Source: Heterobilharzia americana (lineage: Eukaryota > Platyhelminthes > Trematoda > Strigeidida > Schistosomatidae). From it: DNA of 64,000 nucleotides. Shown here piece by piece: positions 26,101 to 38,438 of the stretch. The DNA lies in assembly GCA_944470555.2 (NCBI GenBank), contig OX104130.1, forward strand, positions 62,563,160 through 62,627,159, read 5' to 3'. Position numbers and translations under genes: made by a program. How positions within the stretch are numbered: the stretch's first letter is position 1; the number at the start of each line of letters is the position of its first letter. The notes beneath the pieces were generated by a model. That model saw only the letters and a list, made by a program, of their open reading frames with translations, did not search any database and was not told the origin of the DNA.

Positions 26101-29100
26101 ATAGAACAAATCTCTCAATTAAGTGTAATATTGTTACCAAAGCTTGAGAAAATAACATAAGAAAACTAAGATTAATGTAACATTTTGTAAGTAACAAGTT
26201 TAAAATTGTACGAAAATGAAACATTTTCAGTAGATTTCACTTTAACACCAATACGATATGACAGCAGTGTTACCATTCGATAACCGATTCACATGTATAT
26301 AATCCAATAAGAATGAAAGATAAAATGCACGTTATCATTAACTGAGTTGAGTTCAAATATTTAGAAAAGACCCACTGAATGTATTTTAAAGTCATAAAGG
26401 AGAAAATTGCTAATTGATGTCTAACAACAGCTAGACACATGAAGATACAACAGTTGTCTAATAATCTAATAGCGCTATGTATTATTCATCACCTAAAAGT
26501 TATACACTAATAAACGACCTAAAAGTGAAGCATATACTTAGTGGAATAGGAATTGTACACATACTTGCAAATCATACCAAATCATATTTATTGTTTGAGA
26601 GATAAAAATACGCTTTATCTTCCATGAATTCATTAGAACTTTTAACAAATAGTTACTGAATCAATTATTTTTTTTTTGTTGATTGAGAATAAATTTAATT
26701 AATTTGATTAATCTACTCACCCAGTGAATCTGATATTTACGTCAAGTCCAGTTTGTAAACTAGGAAATAAACATAGTGCATCGTAGAAATTTGATTCATA
26801 ATTAATTAGTTGACCATCGTCAAGATCCTAACGATATAAGAAAAGAAAGGAGTAATCAGCTGATCAATAAATGTAAATTTTCAGAAATTTAGGTTTCATG
26901 TGACTATCAGGAAAAAAAGTTATTAAGCACATATCACAAAAAACACGTAATAATTATTTAAGTCATGTTAACATGTGACTGACTTTAGAGATATGGTAGA
27001 AATACACACAAAACATTAGAATACAGTACTAAAGACATATACACGAATATGTTCTTTAAAAAGAATATCCCATTTGCAGTACATCGCTAGAAAATTAGAA
27101 TTAGAATAACAAGATAGGTTGTTTCGCCGTGAAAGATATTTTACAAAATGGATGGAAAATAATGTTGTCATACGTCAAGAAATTGATGAAAGGATTACTG
27201 ATCATGAAATTTAACTGTAGTCTAAAGTGAAAACAAAAAATTAAAAACGCTGATAGAACTTGTAACATCATGTCCAGTGTATATCCTCAGAAAAGTTGTT
27301 GTTACTTCAAGTCAGTAATGAATGAAAGCGGTTGGTATTCTCTGAAAGATATGACAGACAGACACAAAATAAACGTAGAACCTCGCACACAAGTGCATCA
27401 GTTCAAACTGCCACACTTCACACCAGTATATTAGACAATAGGTGGATAGAAAAACAGTGATATTAAAGTAGACAAAGTTGAGTAAGAGAATAAACAATCT
27501 GAAAACAAAAGTTAGAATAGATATTCAATGATTGAATACATCTGTGCCACTGTGATCAATTTCCAGCCATGTCAACAAAAGTTCCCAACCAATGGTTCCT
27601 TTTGTCTGAGAGACTCCAACCAAACGATATAAATCTCCCACATGGCTCACATCAATAGACAAGGACTTCACGGACTGGTGCCGTGTCCTGGTTCCGTCTC
27701 CCAAGACTCTTTTTTGAACTTAATCCATCCTCCTGATCGATACTTTCTCCTCAACGTGATGATCGGACTTGCATATCACAATGACTAAACAACCTATACT
27801 AATGCAACGCTTGTTCCCTCGAGGTTCTACGATACCAGGAAGGTCTGTTGAATATTCTGATAAGCCGGGAAACAGTTACCGTTGTAGTTTAAATTACTAC
27901 ACTATGATGAGGCTGTCAAGAGGAAGTTGTACTGCTGCTAACTGGATAAGGTGTGACAGCAATAAAATCTTCCCCTTGGATGACCAGCAGTGCTACCCCG
28001 ATGCTGCCTTCCGAACAAAAGAGGGGTTTAGAAAAGATAGGGCCTAAAAATAATACACTCCGTCATGCCCCACAATCTTCCGGTGCCGGTTGTACGGGTC
28101 CTCTATAGCCAGACTTCAAAACAGCTCACAAAAGGCCACTTATTATAGGCCTCAAGATGTCTCATGGGGTTTCTGGTCACACAAGTCATTTTCCATTTCG
28201 GGTATCTTAAGGAGAAATAGCCTTTATCAGTGTGCGCAGCCGGAAAATGTCAACCCCCGCACGCTTCCAGTGATACACAAGATGCAATCAAACACAACCT
28301 ATCCTTCTCAACTCTTTCTCCTCCTTTGCCTTCACCTCTTAATACTAATATTAGGGCTCTTACGTCTTACCTAACCTCTCACTCTCCAACTGTTGTCAAT
28401 GACCAAAGCCATCGAAACTTCATTCCCAGTCTCCTGAGACCTACCTTGCTGCTGATTTTATGTAGGAGATTTCAACGCCTGAACTCTATGTCAAACCGAA
28501 CGCCAAGCACTGCTCGCCAGAACTCTGGAATTTCTAGCCACAGATGTCTGCTGTGTCTCTGAAACACATATAGAGGACCAGAGTTTGGTTCTTAAATTGA
28601 CCTCACACGACCATAATAATGAATCTTCGAAATCCACCATACGTAAACCCGGAAACCCAATGGCTAGCTCCCGTGGACTCGTTGGTGTAGGCATAGTTGT
28701 GGAGCTTCTCGACTGGATACCGGTAAACAGCCATCTATGTGCTGTTCAACTGAACGGATCGTGAGACTAGGCGATGTCTATTCGTAATCTCTGCCTACCC
28801 ACTCGCCAACTAGTTCGGATGATCCAAAGAATCAATCCTATGAGAAGCTGTCGATTTTGCCACAGAAAGCAAAACGTTCAGATGTAGCCAAAAAGATAGG
28901 TCACTGGAACGCTCAAGTAGGGAAGCATTCGGAAGGCATCTGAGAGGTATTTACGGAATCTCATGTCAACAAACCGACAACGGTGATCGTCTGTTGCACT
29001 TATGTTCCAACAATCACTTGTTTCTGACTAGCACCAACTTTACGTATAAGGAGAGATAGTGTCCCACACGGCATCCACCAATTTCGAACCAGCGATGGAC

Positions 29101-32100
29101 ACACAATTCACATTGCTATCACCCATAGTTGAGGATCGGTGGAGGATTGCCACTCTTTCTGGAGTACGTGTTTGGACACCGATCATACGCTAATACGAGC
29201 TCGTGTATATCTTCGTCTTACTGGTTGCAGGAATCAGGCTACAGCGAAGTCTGCCTATGGTTAGTTGGAAGATGAAAACATCAAGTCCGAATTTAGGGAC
29301 GAGGTAGCTAGGCATTTATCTGAACATGACGGCAATTTTCATCCTGAGTAAACCTGGCATGGTATTCTGTCTGCTGTGAAAACAGCTGTAAATACAATTG
29401 ATAACCTACACATGAAGGTTACCAAAAGTCATTGGATTTCCACGTCATCCGAACTGATTGATGCGAAAAGACTGATCCCAGCTAGTTCTGACCACGATGA
29501 AGAGCCTAAGCAGCTGATTCACCTGACTTGCCTAGTACCCTTCGCATAACCTCAACATTGCTCACACGGTAGTTTTAGAAAACATGAGTAATGCTATGAA
29601 GACACCTGTAATCAAAACACTGAATGTTAGGACTATATACACGGCTTCTACAGACGATATAAGTTATACTAACAATACTAGAGATGGTGCATACTTACGA
29701 TGTGTATAAAATAGGTCAACAAAGGCCACTGATTGGTCACCGTGGAGCAACCAATTTCATGTTGTCTAGTCTTGAGTGTTGACTGATTTTGTAATGTAGA
29801 CACCTACCTAGGAGGCTCACCATGGCAGTGCAGGGCTTCCTGCCGACTGCTTCTCACCAACTAACAGGTGAACAATATCACTGTCATTTGCAGCATAAAA
29901 GTGCAGCCATTAAAAATGCCATAGGAAAGTCATAAAGCCTGAATAAGAAGGCGTAGATAAACAGATCATAATGGTGGTTATAATTATAATGTTGCTAGTT
30001 GATGACTTAAAGGTCGGATGATAACAAAAAGGGTTGCATAAGGTTTTTAAATCGTTTATAAGATGCATATAGATTAAAAAGGGTGAGAACGTGATAGAGT
30101 TAATAAACAATCAAAGGATTAGGTAATATGAGTGAGACAAGTTAACTGCAGTAAATTGGAAATGCTTTATTAAAAGTTGCGATTACTAGGAAGATTAAAT
30201 GAAATAACACAAGAAACAATCAGATATAAAAAGCAAAGTGATAATGATGATATAAGAGTACAAAGATTAATCTGACAAAAAAAGGGGGAAGTAAAAAACG
30301 AAAAAAGGGAACGAAGCACACCAAGACTAAAATAAATTAAGGCTAAGGTAGAGACAAAGAATATACATACTTCCTTTGCACACAAAGGTCAGGTTTCAGT
30401 TCATGGATAGCCACAGCCTCTGGTGTTTTTACAAACTGAACACAGAGGAAACGCTAGATGTTTGGGCGGATTTGATAGACAACTTTAAAATCCTTGTTCG
30501 GGTCGGTTGAATGGTTGGAATCAATTAGATGCTCAAGGATAGAACTTCTGATTCATTTCCTTTGACCCTTATAAAACCGGGCCGGAATATGTTCTCGTAT
30601 ACGTGTTGACAGCAATCTCTGACTACACCTTGCTCCACAGGAGCAGGTGAACTGGTAGGTACACATGGATGTGGCCTGTCGAGGGATATTGTCTTTTATA
30701 CAAACGGAGAACAATTTACGACTGGTAAAGATCAAGTGAAGTTTGGCTGAGAAAAAAGTCCTACTAATTGATATGGAAAAACGATTTTTCAGGCCAAGTT
30801 CTATCCTTCCAACCATTCAACCGACCCAAACAGGGATTTTAAAATTGTCTATCAAATCCGCCCAAACATCTAGTGTTTCCTCTGTGTTCAGTTTGTAAAA
30901 ACACCAGAAGCTGTGGCTATCCATGAACTGAAACCTGACCTTTGTGTGCAAAGGAAGTATGTATATTCTTTGTCTCTACCTTAGCCTTAATTTATTTTAG
31001 TCTTGTCGTGCTTGTAATGCAAGCAACAACATTAAAATTATACCCATGGCACAAGGAGTGGCCATCGTGACTCAGTGGTCCAGTGAATGACGCTCTGGCG
31101 TTTGAAGCAATCGGTCCCGAGTTCGAGTCGTAAGGGGAATGATATCGTCCACTAAGAGGTAGGTACATCCAACCGAAGAGTTCTAAATAGGACGAAACAT
31201 GCGTCCTGGATTCCACTGCTAACCATTATCCATCATTAATATAAAGTCCATATCATTTACGATACCTTCCTCTGTAATAGACGAGACGTCCTCCACTGAC
31301 TGCGATCTCATTAACCAGGAAAAACTACTTCCATGATATTTTTAATGCTGAACGTAATTGATATGAAAAGCTTTTGGAAAGAAGCTCGGTAACTAAAAAA
31401 AACTTTACTGTCTCATTAGTTCATTGTAGGCTGTTCACTTTTGATCAAAGAACACGAAAAAGCTATTTCTGAATTAAAGTTTGTATTGGGCCGAAAAAAT
31501 CCGGATAGACCAGCTAGAAGTAGACGCTTGAGAACAACCGGATCCAGGATGGGAAACAGTTGATCGAAAATCAATTAATCAAGAGCAAAATATCCATTTA
31601 TAGGATTATCTTAAATATTTAGTATCATAACTCCCTCAATGTATTGTCCTCTGAAATATATCGTTAGACTAACAAGAAAGGTAAGTGTAAACAACAAAAG
31701 TGTGTGCTTATGGCAATTCAAATTTACTTAAAGAGTTTTTTTAACCACGGATGGTCTAACAGTTTAACGAGCTATGCCTGATCGGAAGCTCGTAAATAGT
31801 GGGTGTTGAATAAGCGCCCCAACAGTAAAATGTAGACCATAAGTCTAAACAATTTGTTTTGAATGTGTTGTGCAATCCGGCCGGAGCACCAAGAAATTAT
31901 TCCTTTTCCTACGAATTTTTTTTACTGATATTGATTTGTGACAGTAATTATCTCTAACAACATATAGAAAAACAAAGAAACTGAAAACAGTAATTACTAG
32001 GCAATTCAACTTTGCCATTACAGAAGTGAATTTGTTTACGTTTAAAAAATTCTTTTACTTTTGGCAATCATAGATTAGAGAAAAAAGTGAAAGATATGAA

Positions 32101-35100
32101 GACATTTTAAGAATGTAAGAGGGGAGTGTGAATATAATCTCCGATACAGTTCCCAACGATGTTAGAGGATACAGCAGGAAAATGTCAATAGGTTAGGTTA
32201 TAAGCACCATAGGAAACATAACAATGTGTGTAAGTCCCCTACTGCACTATAATATACACTTGGCGCGTTATGAATAAACAATAAATAATCACAAAATCTA
32301 GAATAAGATGATGTGTGTATTCATCTAAACTGTTACGATCGACTTGCAGTTACATTTCTTGGTGTTTTCAATAGTCGACTAATCTGATAGACTAGTTCTA
32401 TGCATATTTTCGACTAACAGTCAGAGACTGCATGGATCGCCATTACACCCAACTCTGACAACCTTCGTAAATTCTGTGCATCTCTGTCTTACTCCATTTA
32501 TCATTACCAGAAAAAAAACCTGAACTACTCTAAGCTAATAATTATCTTCATGACAAAAAACAAACAATACAAAGTGTATGATTGCATCATTAACCTAGTG
32601 CTAAAAAAAGGGAACCAAGAATGGAAAGTAGTTGCGTAATAATCTTTTAGACAGTAGAAATAATGAGGAAAGCAAGGAGCCGTATTGAAATGGAGACCAG
32701 ATAACTCTCTTCAGAGATCAATTTACAAGAAGCCTACATGGAATGGACAATATTTGAATTTCCATAGCTGGGTGTCTCTTAGCAGGAAAAGGAATCTAAT
32801 CCATTTTTTATCTTCAAGAATCAGAAGAATCTGCATGATTGACACTATCGACGATGAATTAGACAAACTACGAAAGATCCTCATGCAAAATGGATATCCA
32901 TCCAGATTTATTGAGAAGAACTTGGAATTAAAACAGAATACGCAGCAAGTACTCAGTTCCAAAGAAGACCTTGTTTATGAACGCTGGTTTCAAAAACGAT
33001 ACGGTAGCAGAGATCCTGAAGAACTGGCTGTCTAGATCACTGAAAAAGACATTCTTCTCTGTGAAGTTTCTGATCAGCTTCTCTAGTCAGCAACTGGTTC
33101 TGGAATGCGTTAAGGACAAGTTGCCACTTTGGGTCACCTCAATGTGTGTACAAATTTACTCGTTCCTATGGAGCTAGTTATGCAGATCACACAAAGTGCA
33201 TACTTTCGAAACGTATCTCTGAGCACTATCCTGCATGTTTGTCGAGGGGAGAATGTAAATTAATCAATAGTTCAATTCTTGAACATTTGATCAACTCTGG
33301 ACATATACCTCGCCTAGAGTCCTCCTTCACTGTCATTTATTGATTCAAATGGAATAGTTCAAAAGGAGCACGTCTTCGACAGTTGTGCACAGTGGAAGCG
33401 CTGGTAATTCATCAATTCATACCTGATCTCTGCATTGAAAAGAAGCATGTTCAATCTTTTATCTAACCATGGTCTTAATACTTTCACATTTATCGATTTC
33501 ATTATAATTAGTTAGTTTATTATTATTACCTTCATTATGACCCTTGTCTCCTCCTTCACCTTCTTTACATTTATCTATCAAATGAATAATTAATATTCGC
33601 ATTTTACATCTACAAACAATTTTTACCCTGTCAAACTTCTCGCCTTCCTCGTTATTTTCACTGTATAAAAGATTACTGTACAACCATTATCCGTTCTTGA
33701 TTGCAGTTTTTTAGCACTAGGTTAATGATGTAATTATACACTACTGTTTATTAATAGACTGTTATATGTTTTTGATATATATATAATTGTACAGCTTTAG
33801 AAAGTGATATAGTCGGAAAAGAAAATTTTCTTCGCTAAATTATCTCTCCTTTTCACAATACAAAGTATACTCACATCAGGTGTCTTTGATAAAAGTAATT
33901 CACTGAGAATAGCCAATAAACGATTTCCACTAATTAATTCGCTATCTTTTGGCAAATCAATTGTTCCACGTAATAACAATACATTGGCGATAGCAATCAT
34001 TGGGCATGGACCATTTTGATTTTGTGTTATAATTGCACGTATATGATTATTGAATTTAATCCATTTAATATGATAAATAGAATTCTCTGAGTCATCAACA
34101 TCTGATGAATTTATATTCCCCGGTTTCAATTTATCAGATGATTCATTGGACTGAACTGATGATACAACAATAGACCTCTCATTCATTTCTGTACAAGTAT
34201 TTAAATTATCAGTTAATTCTTGCATATTTAAACAATCTGAGAATTCTTTAGAATTGGATTCAGTCAAATTTTTATTACTGATTGAACTATCAAGTTGTGT
34301 AAGCGTATTATTGTTTTCAGAAGTATTGTCAACATCATTATCATAAATTGGAATTTCGCTTGGTAATTCTGCAGTATGATCATCAGTTTGAAATGAAACT
34401 GGCATTGGTTTAGAAACTATGCTTTGACTTAAAGAATCTATGAAAAGTATTTTTTAAATAGAGAAAATCATTTCATAGAATGAATTATAGATGAAAGATA
34501 TTTGTACAAGATATACCGTGATAATGATGTATTACACAATTGAAGGCAGCAAAGTAAAACAGTAGGACAATAAGCTGTTCACCTACCATCGTGACAGTGA
34601 TACACTTAGAGCGTTAGTATAATTACGAAAACCAGTTCGATTCGCTTTTCGATTTCCATAAGAATGAACACCTCTCTTAAATAAATTCTCGAAAACTAGA
34701 TTAATCACAGTGGAAAGTTGACTTTGATTGATTCATTACTTAAATCATTTCTATTCCACTAATTTGTAAGAGCTTAAGATCATTAAGTTACATAAACGGA
34801 CTTAGACTTATACATATGACCGACACTGAAAGCTACTAGTTTAAAATAGTGGAGAATATTTGTAGCTCAGGTGGATGGTCTTGGTTCCATTGTGTTCTCT
34901 GAGCTGGGTTGTTTAATCGTGAAGCTTTCATCGCCCTTCTAGACGACATCAGTATAGACATAGACCCAATTTATCAACCAATAAAAAAGATGATAAACGA
35001 CAGAAAGGTGAGAGGTCAAGCAGAGGGACAGCCAACAGGAAAATCTATACAGTCAATGACGCAACAATCAAAGGAAACAACCGATCATAGACCGCTTCGT

Positions 35101-38100
35101 CAAGGTAAGCTACTAAACACTCACGGAGAGATACTGACAGCTCACTTCATACTGAAGTTAGTGCTGATGATGTCGTCTAAGAAGGGTAATGAAAGCTTCA
35201 CGATTAAACAACCCAGCCCAGAGAACACAATAACAACCAAGGCTATTAGTTTAAGCTTTCGCCTGACTTACTGATTACAGGTAACAGAAATACTAAACAC
35301 ATTATCCCCCAAATTTAGCGATTAGTGTATAAATTACCAGTTATCATCATCAAAATCAACATAAAACAAGGCATTTCTGTGTAACGGTCGAAGTCCGCAT
35401 ACCTCATATCACCAAATTAATTAACAGGGCAATAAAACGAAAGATGAAGAAAGAAAGAGAAATCGGCCAAAAGAAATAGAAAGTAGTAAAAGAGAGGTAG
35501 GAGGAATGAGAAAATGATGAGATTAAGCATAGCGGTTAAGATGATGATTATGTGTATATACATGGACATGTTTCACAGCCATAGAGTAGAACGGAGTGGA
35601 CTGTAACACAGTACAATTGACCTATGATCGATAATCGGGTGGCAGCGCTAGAGATGGAGTAAGTTGACAAAAACCAACTGACCCTTTTGTATACGTGAAG
35701 AGATTTCGTCGGCCGCTGAACCACCAGGACTGATCCGACTTCTCAGGTTAGTGAAGTGTTCATCGCAATCAACCACTTCCCTCTCTATTGTTATCCGGGG
35801 AACCGTTAAAGATCAGTTTTGGGGCAACAATTTTCATTTGTGTGCAGAGAAACGCATCCCACACATCCTTAAATTGCTACTCAAGGTGTCCAGAAGATAC
35901 TGCATCTTGTCAGAGTCTTCACAAGACTGTTATTTGAGTATTCTAGGTCGACCGAAAATTATCTTGTAATTATAAGTGTTTATGTAACTATACATATAAT
36001 CCATACTGTATAGAGTTTGATGATAGTGATAAGGATGACCCAATATTAGTGTTCATCTGTTCCCAACTGAAATGTAATACGGAAACACGTTTATGCAGTA
36101 TGCAACACACTCGTTTATGAGCAACAAACCGGATATTTCAGTTGTGCATTCTCAGAAGAAATGGAGACAGTGAACCGTAGTCCAATCGATAGCTGAGGAA
36201 ATTTGTTAGAAACAACCTGGATACTATATACATATTTCTCACGTAGCTCACACATTAATACTTAAATATAAATAGATATTTCTAGTGGAATGCGCTACAG
36301 TAGGGCATGTGCAGTATACTTCTCGAGAATGAATTGAAAATTCTATCATAAGCGTGTTATATCAGCCGAAAAGTGGAAAACATGAATCTCAAATAAGTGT
36401 CATTGGTCGTATCTTTTTATATATAATAAAAGTCATTTTACTTGTGACTTAATTGACAATATTATTGTATAGCTCGGAAATAGTTGCATGTTGAATGAAA
36501 TCCATTATTGTCCATTATCTTTCCCATCTTTTCGTGCTTGAAATCGGTTGTTTCATTTTTATAAATTATGATGCGTTATGGTCAGATAATTTAGTGACAT
36601 ATATATATACAGATGAATCAGATAGGCTGAAATATACAGAAAAGAAGCACCAGACTTTGTGTTGGAAAAGCCGAATTGCGTGACTCATCGTGTGGATGGA
36701 TTGAGTACACGAGAGATGGCAAATATATTCGAGACTGATTATGTGCAAAGGTCAACGGTAAGAAAGAATGACCAGAATCAAGTACTAAAAACAACTACAA
36801 TCAGGCCAAGTTATAACAATGCAGAATTATGCTTTGATTGTAGCAAAACTGCTGAACTCTAACCATATAGAACAAGATCTAACAATATCAAGCAGAAAAT
36901 CAGTGAACTCAATAGTGAATTGTCGTTGAATGGAGGCTTTATTCTTCAGTTAAGTGACAGTGAAGGAAAATAAGCAGCAGCAGTAGGAACTTTTTGATAT
37001 TCCACAATGACCAACTGTACAACATTAGTAGTGAATAAGTTTCATCAGAATCAAACTAAGACATATCAACAAAAGATGGTATCAGTAACTACTGGATTTA
37101 AACGCTGTAGGAAATTGCAAATGAACAGCTTTCAATATTAACAGATGAAACCGATCCTAGTAGACCATATACATTTATACCTTATCTTGCATAAAATTAT
37201 GAATATCATATTATTTGATATCTGCTGATTTTGCGTCATGTGTCCAACTTATTATTGATTTCTTGTAATTGATTTTAACCTTCTTGTTTCCTTTCAAAGT
37301 CATACAGTCACCAGTTAAAGCTTTAATTTATCCCAGTTATAAATCACCTAGAAGACTTGGATTTCGCCGATGACTTGTGCCTGATGTCACATAAACTTGA
37401 AGATCTACAGGCAAAAACTAACAAGTTGACAGAAGAGGCAACGAAGACGGGACTTCAAGTGAATATAGAGAAGACAGAGGTGATGAAGATACCGCACCAC
37501 CACCAACAACAACAAACTCCAGTCACCATCAACGGGAGAAACTTAAAGGAAGTAACCTCCTTCATCTACACCTATCTAGGAAGCACTGTTTCATCTACAG
37601 GCGCCACAGGCACAGACGAGGATGTTAAAGTCAGAATCGCAAAACAAGACAGGCGTTCACTAGCCTGAAACCAGTATGGAGATCTTCTGCACTCAGCATA
37701 AAGCGTGAACAACATCCGGATTTTCAACACCAACGTCAAGTCAGTGCTCCTGTAAGGTTCAGAGACTTGGCGCGTTACGAAAGGGATCTCCAATAAACTA
37801 CAGACATTCATCAACAACTGCCACCTACGCTCTCTACTGAAGATCAGATGGCCAGAATAGTAGAAATAAGCAACAAGGAGCTCTGGGAACGAACCAACCA
37901 AGAACCTATCACGCAACAAATATGCAGGAGGAAGTGGAGATGGATTGGGCATGCACTGAGAAGGCCGACTGGGGACATCATGCGTCAGGCCAGTCGCTCG
38001 AGTGGAATCCCCATGGGAAGCGATGAGTTGGACGTCTGAGGGTGACATGGAGGAGGTCGTGCGAGGAGGAAATGAGAGCTTCTGGGCTGTCGTGGAACCA

Positions 38101-38350
38101 AGTTCAAAAGATCTCAGAGAACAGAGTGAAGTGGAGACGTGCTACTGAAGCCCTATGTTCCACTAGGAACCCAAGGGACTAATAATAAATAATAATAACA
38201 ATAATAATAAATCACTCTGAACAATAATTACTTGAACACATTTAGAAATGAATAATTTCTCCCATTTGTAGCTGTGCACTTATCATATTTCTGTATGCCT
38301 AACTTTAAATCTCATAAATAACAATCAAGTTTGCAATCGTAGTTATTGCA

Positions 38351-38438
<88 letters not shown>

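Noticed and set aside
32685..33343. Domesticated GIY-YIG host nuclease
   Set aside because: The frame is broken by several shifts, the sequence follows Penelope-like order, and the ends are repeat-like. It is a dead transposon.
37572..38048. 158-aa minus-strand open frame, also seen at 58956-59417
   Set aside because: Antisense shadow of the RTE-A C-terminal region. It recurs only because the LINE is repeated.
38356..38435. Long AT tract as a CRISPR-like or origin signal
   Set aside because: It is a plain dinucleotide microsatellite with no spacer structure.
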